The notes under the pieces were generated by a model. It was not told where the DNA came from, ran no database searches, and was given only the letters and a program-made list of their open reading frames with translations. A DNA stretch of 60,000 nt from Mesostigma viride (taxonomy: Eukaryota > Streptophyta > Mesostigmatophyceae > Mesostigmatales > Mesostigmataceae), in assembly GCA_009746045.1 (NCBI GenBank), contig RPFO01000164.1:1766399-1826398 (forward strand), read 5' to 3'. Of this stretch, positions 23,207 through 34,300 are shown piece after piece. The stretch's first letter is position 1. Each line of letters starts with the position of its first letter. The translations under genes and the position numbers were made by a program.

Positions 23207-23720
23207 TCAGAATGACCTGGGATTTTGTGGCAAGCTTTTTAACATCATCAATGACTTGGTTTGGCTCAGTTGGTGGTGGGCTATGGTGTAATAGGTCTGT
23301 TGTTTGTGCTCATAACCGGGATTTTCTGTCTTTTTTTTTTGCATGTTTACACCCATTGATCAACATGAGTAAACGTGCTCAGAATGAGCTCAAACTTTGT
23401 GAGAGTGAAATTCCCACCCTAGACCTAGTATAAATATCATCACTGACCCAGTTGCATGTGTCTACTATTTTTAATTTTTTTAGGACCAAAACAATACGTG
23501 TTTTGGGCTAAACCCCATCAAATAGTCTAAGCGTGCTTATTTTGTGGTCCTGAGTAGCCAGACTTATTTGCAAGGGTGGGGATTTTAGGAAAATATGTGG
23601 TTTGGTCACATTTTGTTTGCCCAGTCTCCTAGGAAAAATCAGCAAAAAATAGCGTCTTTTTCTATTTTTAGCTCATAACTGGGTCATGCTGGGGGGTAGT
23701 ACCACCCCCAAGTGGCTGGA
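23207..23720. repeat. Diverged satellite, about 171-bp period (locus 3)
   Basis: GCTCAGAATGA recurs at about 23207 and 23378 (171 bp). GCTCATAAC(C/T)GGG recurs at about 23308 and 23671 (about 363 bp, two units). Composition and layout match the repeats near 6-8 kb. No gene is seen in 23255-23875. Confidence 0.5.
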
Positions 23721-23893
23721 AATTTTTTTTTCACATATTTATGGTTCCCAACAAGCATAACTGGATTTTTATCCCATGCACAGCTCTGTTTTCCAGAAAA
23801 GTGCACTTAGGATATGTCCCATCCCTTAGGATATGTTTCACCTCGCGGCAAAAGTCATTGTGCCTGCCGCGTGTACAGGGGCAGCTCACGTAG

Positions 23894-24127
23894 GTGGGAC
23901 GCGAGTGGAACACTTTTCACCTAGGAGAGACACCAGGTTCAGGTACGTGGAACAGCCATGTTTCAGGTATTCAGGTAAGTGGGACAGGGTAGCTTTCAAA
24001 ATTCAGTGTGGTGGGACAGTTACATGTTCAAAATTCAGGTCGGTGGGACAGGCAAATTTTCAGTTACAGGTAGGTGGGACACATGTTCATACACATACAA
24101 AACACAGGTTGGTGGGACATGTCCCAC
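23894..24127. repeat. Left subterminal GTGG(G/A)AC repeats
   Basis: GTGGGAC or GTGGAAC occurs at 23894, 23905, 23947, 23979, 24011, 24043, 24074 and 24112, then inverted at 24121. Several copies are preceded by CAGGTAG or a variant. The spacing of about 31-32 bp in the middle would put sites on the same helix face. Likely transposase-binding sites by analogy with other elements; binding itself is inference. Confidence 0.75.
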
Positions 24128-24374
24128 CGAGTTGTGTGGCATGGATGTGTAACACCTATAATGCGCTAGTTTCAGCTATATTGTCTGCACTCGTTTCAGT
24201 GCTATATAAACTGTGCCGGAAAGGTCACGGCAAGCCCTACCTAGCCTATTCAAGGTGTGCCAGAAATACGGCAGGCGGGTGCGATTATTAATGACGCAAC
24301 CCTAATACCTCCGTTTACAACATGATGGCCAGATATTAAAAACATGAAGGGCAGTTGGGCCCACAGGGAAAAGT

Positions 24375-27300
24375 CTACATCGCAACAAGGCACCATGCGA
24401 CTCCGTAGTCAGCGATCACAAACGTTTGCTTCACCCTTTCCGTGCGCTTCTGCTCATGCTGTTTAGGGTACCTGCACATAAGAAACGTGCCAAGACACAC
24501 AACCACACACCATAATAATGCATTACAAATGCGAAGTACAATGTTGGTGGTGGTGGTGGTGGTGGTTGTTGTGGTGGTGGTGGTGGCGGCGGCGGCGGCG
24601 GTACATGGTGGTGGTGGGGGGTGGGGGTTGCGGTGGGGGTGGGGGTGTGGGGGTGTGGGGGTGTGGGGGGGTGCGTCCCTGTGTTGTGGTGCGTGTGCGT
24701 GTGACAGTGCATATGTACGTGTGATGTACACGTGATGTGTGATGGGTGATGTGTGATGTGTGATGTGTGATGTGTGATGTGTGTGTGCTCATACGCCTAC
24801 TAATATGTTGGCCCATTTGATCATGCCGACGTGACCTGTCGCATGTGTGCGGTAGACATGCATATGTACTGCATGCTACCTAGTCACACATGGCATGGGT
24901 TTGCAGAGTTACATACAGAGTGTACATTCTTGTCACATAAATGGTCCAGTATATCTTGGAGCCAACCCATGCAGCGATACTTACTTGACCACCATGCGCC
25001 AGTGGTTGTCATACTTCTTTGCATACGGGTCCTGTGGGTCAGGGTTTCCGTAGTACGTCAGGCCGTCACCATACAAGGTGAAAACCTGGTATTTGGCCCA
25101 GTCCGCCGTTGTCAGCACCTCGGCATGCTTTGCCACTGTGCGCTGTGGCGGAAGCTCGAGAGGAGGGAGAGAAGGCTTGGACTTTTTCTTGGCTGGGCGG
25201 GTGGCCTGATCCGTTGGTGGTGGTGCTCCCGCGGCTGGGTTGCCGACCCCTGCTGCCCCCACCTGGTCGGCTGCCCCCCCCTTCCCACCACGTCAGCTGC
25301 CTCACATCCGGCCTTGTCCCAGGTTGCCTTCACTGCTCCAGCCTTCTTGCTTGCCCCCGCCTTGTTGGGTGCCTTCACTGACCCCGCCTCGCCAATCCCC
25401 CCCTTCCGCGACGCTTTCTTTTCGCGTGCCTCATCTTCATCCCTCTTGCGCCTCTCGTCCGCCAGCCTCATCTCAATCACTGCCTCCATAACTTCATCGC
25501 GCTTCGTCTTCTTCTTCTTCTTGCCTTGGGGGGAATTGCCTGGCACCCAGTCCTCTTCCTCCTCCGAGGAGATCTCCGGCAGCGGATCGCCGCGCTTCTG
25601 GGCAGCGTGCACCTGTTTGGCCTTGGCAACCACGCTCTTCTTGCGCCGGCTCTGCAGCTCCTGCGCATACTCCAACGCCTCGGACTCAGACCCCTTCTCT
25701 TCTTCCTCCTCAGAGGCTGGGCCGCTGGCCTTGGGAGCTTTGGATGCCCTCCCCTTGCCGCCACGTCGCGATCCTGCCGTGCCACCCGTGGCTGGCCGCT
25801 TACTCCCCTTGGGGTGTTTGCGGGGGGCACCCGTGGCAGTCGCGCGTTCCTTACGCTTGGCCGGAGCCTGTAAGTGTGGGCAAGTTGAAGGCAACCAACC
25901 AACAATTAATAAATGAGGGTCGACGGTTCGGCCAGAATTGCAACGGTGCTGCGGATACCTATGTGCATGTAGTTTATATGGTTGCTTGAGAGGTACATAG
26001 ATGAGCCTGATGGTCAGTTTCTTTATAGCCAGCCAAGCATGCAAGAACAATAACTATTATTAACTTAGATGATTACTAATGAAGTTTATTATTATTTGAT
26101 AAGGAAGTACCATGCTATGTAATTCTTTTTATTGTTTTTAAAAATTATTATAGTTATTACCTGGGCCGGCACTTGGGTAATAATATGACCCCCCCAACAC
26201 AGGTGGACCTAACCTTGGACTTGGTACACAGCACTGCGTGCCACTCATTGTCCCAATGATGCGTGCAAAAATTATGGCGACAGCGCCCACTGTGTGACTA
26301 CACATGACCCTAAGAACTCGTCAAAACTCAGGCTTCGACAGATATTACTTACATTGCGTTTGAAAGACTTGCGCATCTTGGAGCGGCCCGCAGCACCCGG
26401 CTCAGGCTCGGGCTCAGGCTCAGGGGGCGGCGCTTCGGAGCTCAAAAACCACTCATCGCTATCCATGTTGTGCCCCAGCTTGTGCGTGAAATCGTCGTGG
26501 GCATCTTGGCCGTCCCCGGCCACTGGCACAGCCTGTGCGTCGTCCAGGTTCACGAAGCAGGCCTTGTTGATCTGCATTCATATTTTACATTATTATGACA
26601 ACAACAAAATACAAGTAGAGAGACTCATGTTACGGAATGGGGTCAGCTTGCTTGGGCGTAGTAATATAAAAGCATCTGTTGTTGGTGATCACAAAAGACC
26701 AACACCTGCACATAGCATTGTCACCAAATCGCCCTTCCGTGCTTTATACTGTCAATGAACCGCTATCGTGTCCCATAATAATGTGACTTGAAAGTGCTTA
26801 CCAGCCTCTTGTCATACACGATCTTGCTCGCATCCATGCGTTTGAAGGTGAATCCCGGCATGCCCTGAGGCTTGATGTCGCTGTCCCCGTGGCCATTGGC
26901 TGTCACGAGGCAGCCTGTCTTCAAAAAAGAACTCCACAACACTTGCTGGTGCTCGACTTGATATTCTTTCCAGGCCTCCCCCAGCCATTGTGTCGTCAAC
27001 ACCCGCCGTGTCCTCGCACTCATCTTGAACCCGTCCGCACCAGTCCATCTATGTCCCCCAATTGCATGCATGGATGGCAGCACCATACGTGGGGCAAAGG
27101 CAAACGAAAGAATGATGTAAGTACTGTGACAAGTACACAATAAAGGCGTGGTCATTCTACCTCATCAGTCGTAGCAAAATTAATGCACACACATGTGGAA
27201 TTGAAAGGCAGGCCAGCCGGCGGGCATGCTGCAAAATCAAAGACATCCACATGGGGAAGGAAAAAACGTATGACCTCGGTCTAACTTAAGTAAACTCACG

Positions 27301-28279
27301 CTGCCATGTTGTCTCCCTCCTGCAGCCAGGCATCCTGCTTGCGGTAGGTGGCCTTCTTGACCTCATTCTGAACATGCAGGTCACCGGGCTGCCAGGCGTC
27401 CGTGAGCCCAGGTGGGCCCAGGACGACCCGGATGTTCAACTTCCAGAAAGCCGCGAGCATTTCCTTGTCGACGTGGGATGCAAGGTTATCGAGGAAGAGA
27501 AGAAACTGCGTGCCCTTGTTGCCCACCGCTTCCACGTAGGGCTTGATGGTGCACTCGATGATGTCCAACATGGTCGGTGTATCATTCCAAGCGTGAGCCT
27601 GCAAATGAGGCACAAGCATTACATGAAAGAAGTCATAAATCCAACACTACCATGTTCCATTAGTTTACTACTACTTACAATTAATCACAATTGCATGTAA
27701 TTGAGCTTAGAAAAGCACCAATAATCCCTACTAAGAGGTTGGGCACATGACATTGCATTAATAGAGATAAATCAAATATATGCGGCTAGCTGGCAAGCTA
27801 ACCTGCGGCAAGCCAGTCAGGCAAGATGTCTAAGAAACGCCAGCACAATGAATAGGAATTGTGAAGTGACAAGTGCAGTTAAGTGTGGCGTGCAGTGGAC
27901 AAAGTGGTGACTACGCACTGTCAACCAAACAAACAATTAATTGAGCAATTAAACAAACAAACAAACAAACATACATACATACATACATACATACATACAT
28001 ACATACATACATACATACATACATACATACATACATACATACATACATACATACATACATACATACATACATACATACATACATACATACATACATACAT
28101 ACATACATACATACATACATACATACATACATACATACATACATACATACATACATACATACATACATACATACATACATACATACATACATACATACAT
28201 ACATACATACATACATACATACATACATACATACATACATACATACATACATACATACATACATACATACATACATACA

Positions 28280-28312
<33 letters not shown>

Positions 28313-31300
28313 TGTTGAGGACTATGCTAAAGACGGAAGGAAGGAAGGAAGGAAGGAAGGAAGGAAGGAAGGAAGGAAGGAAGGAAGGAGTTAACGTAAA
28401 GGATTTACGTTAGATGGATAGAGATTGTTACGCTCTTTCCAACGGCACCTTGAACGCCTCATTTGGTTAAGGAACGTAAAAGTCGTGACGTTTCCTAGGC
28501 TGTGCCGACAGTACCCGGCGCGCCACTGTGGGCGCGTACGGACACAGGATGTACAAGTGTCACTTTGATAGTCCGCAGGACGTTGACAGGACTTGTACAG
28601 GACTTGATGGTCAATTGATAGGTAGGCGCACTGTAGCGCGCCAGGACCTATGAGACAGTTGATGCTGACTAGTGTACGGATAGGTCCACAGGACTAGCCG
28701 TATGGACAATTGATAGATCTGCGCGCCAAAGGCGTGCCAGAGTCTGTGTAATCAATTGATTGACAGTTCAGCTGTGACAGTGCAGCTGAATACTTGGACG
28801 CGTCCCTAGCAAGCTATATGAGTGACTTGGTCACACTGGGACGCTAGCTCTTGCGTGCACGCTCTCTTGGCATAACGACCCTGTCGTCTGTGCTACGTGC
28901 AGTCTCGGACTTGACGTGACTTACGTCTGTGTTTGCTCATTATAATAAAGGCAACTTTCCTGCAAGAGCCATGGATTCCCTCGGTGGTAAACTCTCATTC
29001 AACTCGTATTACAATCTTCGTACCAAGAAAAATGCCGGACTCGATGGAGTTCCGCATTCCGAGGGATTCTGAAATTTTGGGCAGTCCAGCGGACATCGCC
29101 GAATCTCCGGCTGGTCCTTCGACGACTCCTGTTCGTGAAGATCGTCCGGTTCTTAATCCGGCGTGGCAGCGTGTTGTTGACCAGGCGGTAGCGTCCAGTG
29201 CGGAGCTACGCGCTCAGCAGCAGGCACTGCTGCAAAACCTACGACTGCCGCCCCCGCCTCCGCAACCTTCGATTGTTTCGGGGTTTCGCGATTACCTTGA
29301 TTCCATTCGAGCTTTGCTCGCGGACTTCGAGGTCCATACCCGGGCGGGGTTGCAAGCGCCCAGCGCGGTTGCCGAGGTCTCTGAGGAGATCGACAACGCG
29401 GTTTCATCGCTTACAGGTTACCAGCGCAATCTCGCTAACTGGCTGTCGGTTCGTTCGGGCGTCATTCCGACGATTACGACCAACCTGTTTCAAGACCTTG
29501 CGATTCTGCAGTTGCTGTCGCGAGGCTTCCGGACGCGTGAGCGGCAATTGCTGCTCAATCTTGTCGCGTTCTTGTCTGCATTGCGAGAGTGGGCGCCGGA
29601 CGGGTGGGATTTTCTAACGATTCTTACCAACCCGCTCCGCATCGTCACCCGCCGCCGTCGTCGCCGCATTGATCCGGTGACGGGACGTCGGTTGGACCCC
29701 ATCGTCATCGAAACTCCGGTGACGATTGAGGTTGGGCAAGGCCAGGAGGCGCCTGCGCCTGTCGCCAACGATCCAATTTACGACTACGACTACTGCGATT
29801 TTCGTGGTCTCGACTGAATTCGGCATGGTGGCGCGGTCGGCACCGGGGCAGGCGGCTTTTTGACAGATTGTACATATCTACCTGTCTTTTGTTTTCCAGC
29901 TGCTTAGCTCAGGGCCATACACAGCTAGTGTAGTTTACCATGGCTGAGGGACGCCGTAGCAAGGGCCTAGCCAGTGGGAATAATAATGGGGGTGCTGGTA
30001 GCGGGACCGCTCACGTAGATGACGTGGGGGTTACCGGCGAGATTACCAATGTGCCTATTAATAATAATACACATGCTGTTCTGGATATGATCTCACCACA
30101 CAGGGTCTCCTTATTGTTAATCAGCTGCAACCTGTCACTTCAGACTCAAAGCCAAAGCAGGCAGAGGAGTTTGTGGAAGGACTAGAGGGGTTTCCAAGTT
30201 TGTACGGTGGTACAAACTATTATCAGATCTGGATAGGCAGCCAGACTTTTGGCAAGTGCACAGATCAGATTAAAGACCTCACTAGAGAGTGCAAGAAGGC
30301 CAACAAGGCCTGGGCAGTCTACGTGGCAGAGCTGAGGGAGCTGCTAGAGGATCAAGGAAGAAAGTGGGGATCCATTGGCAGGATAAATACCAGGGTGGGA
30401 GGTAAGGGAGACCTGATCCAGAACTTCCTTAACTATTGTAAATGGTTGAGGAGGGCAGGGCTCACGGCTTCAATGTCGCTGACAGCATAGCCCTGACAAA
30501 CTGGCTCAAGGTTTCTGGGCTGGACAAGGCAACACGTGGCTCTTTAAAGGTCATGTGTGCCCCACACTCTACCCTCAAGGCCTACAAGGTCATAATCAAA
30601 CAAGCACTCGAGGCAGAGGAGCTGTTTGAGGGTGGAATGCCAGCTGTGAAGGCTACCCACGCAGGTGGGCGTGCCCAGGGGGGCTCCAAGACGTCTGAGG
30701 CTGACAGAAGCCAAGGAGGACGTGGGGGCAACCACAACAAGCGGAAGGCCAACCATTCACCCGACCCTGACGGGCAATCACATGCCAAGTCGGTGTTCAG
30801 GAGGGTGGGTGGTAAGCCCAGGCAGGGTAACGCGCCTGACAACGGGGGAGGAGGCCAGGGCAAGTCAAAGATCCAGTGCTACCTGTGCAAGGGGTGGGGG
30901 CACATCAAGAAGGAGTGTCCCAGCTTCAAGAAGACCCAGGGCCAGGGCAGCAACAAGAAAAACAACAACAAGAACAACAACAAGTCCCAGGCAGGCCAGC
31001 CTTCAAAGGGCAGTCAGCAAGAAGACAACAAGGAGCAGTGACTGTCTGAGGCAACCCCTACACACCTTAATTCACCCAAGGGGGAGGCCAGGTGCTCCAA
31101 TGCAGATTTTATATCTGGGCAACAAGAGGGTGATCTCCAGGTTCATGGTGGCCCCAGGTCACCTGGAGAGGTACAGGTTCCTATGAAGACGTCCTTGACA
31201 GCTGGTGCAGCTGTAAGAATGTCTGACCCCATGCATCCTTGTGCTGGGCACGAGGGTGGACCTCTCATTTTGAGAGAAACCAATGTACAACCACAGAGGG

Positions 31301-34300
31301 GTGTGAAGGCCTCTGGTGGTATGCATGTGGTCCCTGCTGGCGGTCCAGGTGTTGGGCATGAGCAGGGTGACTCAGACTCTGAGTCAGAACAGGATGGAAG
31401 ACAGCATGGTGATGCTGGACAACCTGACAGCACAGTCCTGACTGTGCCAGGGACTGCTTCCTCTGTGTACCAGGAGTTGGGTGCCCGAATCCACAACATG
31501 TTTGGGCATGCCACTTCTCTGTCAAACAACTTTGCCTTCCGTATGGGCAGGGCACCCCTTCTTAAGGCGTGTCAGCAAGCTGCCTCACGGTGTAAGTGCC
31601 AGTTGTCCTCCAACAAGCCCAGGAAATCACATGCCAAAGCTATACCTCAGAGCATTGGTGATCTGCAGTGTGATATCCAACACATCAGGGGCATGCAACT
31701 GTTGGTGTGCGTGGACAGGTACACAAAATACAAGGTGCTGGAGCATTTACCTTCTATGAAGAACAGGTACTTGCTGGCTGCCCTGCAGAATGTAAGAGCC
31801 AAGTTTCCTACCACAAGGATCCAGGTGGACATGCAGTTTCAGCATCTCAAGGGTGATCCCACCCTTCCTGAGTTGCTGGTTACACCTAGGGAGGCTCATG
31901 GGCAGCAGGGTGCTATAGAGAGGGCAATCCAGGAGGTCAAGAAATTGATTATCTCTGAAGACTGGGTACCCTTATCTGCACCTGCACTTGTCAGGAGTGC
32001 ATGGCTGAGGAACGTGGAGCAGCAGCTGAACAGCAGGGTTAACTTCTACTATGATGGAGTTGCTGTCAGCCCAATGGGTCTATATCATGGCCTGTGCCCA
32101 CCACATGTGCTGGAGGGCTGGAAACATGCTGCACATGTCACCTTTGCCAAGCTGAGGGAGAAGGACCGGGGTTGGAAGATGCTGGAGCCACAAGTGGGTC
32201 AGAAGGTCCTAGCTTGGAAGGAACCTAGCCTTTATGGCAAACGTGGTAGCTGGAGTCCTGGGGTGGTTACCCAGGTTGATGAAGCTAGCCACGCATGCTT
32301 GGTCAGCATGGAGGACGAACCAAAGCATGTGCACCGGCTGAGTTGGTCATATGTCAAGCCTAACCTGATGAATGAGGGCAGTCAGGCACAAGGCTCACAG
32401 GACCTGCAGGATTTTCAGGTCCCAAGTGACATCACTGATGCAACGACCACATCTGTTGCAGGGGAATCTGTCAGCCCTGGCCAGGTTGCAGAGGTACCTG
32501 TTGAACAGGCTGCAAGGTCAACAGCTGGGGAGTCAACTGTCAAGCCCAAGGCTCTAACCAAGCCCAGGGGGACAAGTTTGGCTGGATTAATTGGGGCTCT
32601 GCAAAGGGCCAAGAAGCAGCCCAAGGTAGCCAAGCTCAGGTGGCATGGCAATCTGGGGCTGGACACTGCCTTAGAGGTAGACACTAATTCTCAGGTTTCC
32701 ATCATTGGGACCAGAGCTGCAGCAGGGTACAGCATGACTGAACCCAGCTATCAGTTTGTGTCTGACTTCAGTGGCGGGGTACACGTGAAGGTACTGGGTG
32801 AGGTATCCATTCCTATCCTTGGACAGGACACTGCTTTTTGTGTCTTGGAGGGCTATCAGGGACCTGCTCTTCTGGGGCAGAATTTCCTATGCCAGGATGG
32901 GGTAGTGATCACGTCCTCTCTCCTGACTAAGGAAGGGGCTGGTCAGGTCCCACTGATTAATTTCAGGACCACTCACCTATCACGTGCAGTAACCAGGACG
33001 GTTAAGCGTGTGCAAGTGTGCCAGGGGCAGGAGCCCTTGGTTGATGACCTCATATTGCCAGCTGCTAGTCATCCAAGCAGTTTGGGCATTGGTCCTCACT
33101 CACTTGCTGGACACAGCCCTATAAACTACCAAGGCCTGGTGAAGCTCATGTCCTCTCCCATTATGTGTCCCCAGGTCACACTGGGTCTGATTAAATCTGG
33201 GGAGGACTGGATCTCCAAGAAATGCGTGGAACCTGTCAATGACCTGCCTCCTGCACGACGTCTACTCAAGCTCAAGTTTGTCATCAAGATGAAGGAGGTG
33301 GACGGGGTCAAGGTACCACACGTCAGGCCAGTACTGAATGAGTTCAAGGGTACTGGTGAGTGCACCGCTGAGGAGTTGTATACCCCTGGCATGCTGCATG
33401 ACACTTGGAGGCTGCTGCTGTGTGTATTTCTAGGCCTTCTCAACAAGGGCTTGGACTATGGCTCAGTGGTGGTAGACTTCAAGAGGGCATTTCTGGAGGG
33501 GGATGCAGATGTGGCACAGGAAAAGTGGGAGGGCAAGACGCCTTTCTATGTCAGGGTGCCTGCTGTATGGAAAAGGGACATTCACACTGAGTTCCTTAAA
33601 ATCCTCAAGGGCCTGGAGGGCCTGAGGTCAAGTCCAATAATCTGGAGGGAGACTCTCAACCGTTTCCTGAAGGAGCATTGCAACTTGAAGGTTTCTCCTG
33701 TAGACCCCTGTCTGTTTCTGGGGCAATGGGAAGGCCTACCAGTGTATGCTTCGCTGCACGGGGATGACCTACATCTGATAGCTCCCACGTCGTGGCTTAA
33801 GGAGCTGATCTCCATCATTAAGTCCAAGTTTCCTCTGGGTAGGGAGCAATGGCAGGTGGAGAATGAGCCTCTCCTGTTTGTGGGCATGGAGGCCACACTG
33901 GTGAAGAAGGGGGGGAGTGGCGTATGCTGCTGGTGGGGGGCAACGATTATCAAGAGACCCTCATTAGCAAGCTTCCTCCAGTCATCACACAGGCACTGTG
34001 TCCCATGGTGAGGGGCATGGTTGCTTGGGTGGCAGGCATTTCCAGGCCAGACCTTATGGTCATAGCCAGGTTGCCTGATGACATGCTGACAGAGCTAGGG
34101 TCTGCCAAGGTGGCTGATCAGGTCAGGGCTTCGTCTGGCATTCTGTTGTCTGCAGTGGATTTATCACAACCCATTTGCATGGAGCTGTATGTGGATAGCT
34201 CAATGGACAGCAGGCAGGTCTCCAAGGTCAGGGGCAGGGCTGCAGGGCTCTTTGTGCTCAGACAGGAAGGCCTGGGGAGTTTGGTGAGCTGGTTCAGTCG

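Noticed and set aside
31041-31500. Protease in the usual position before integrase in the LTR element
   Set aside because: No DTG, DSG or similar motif or flap-like sequence was found between the zinc knuckle and the integrase head.
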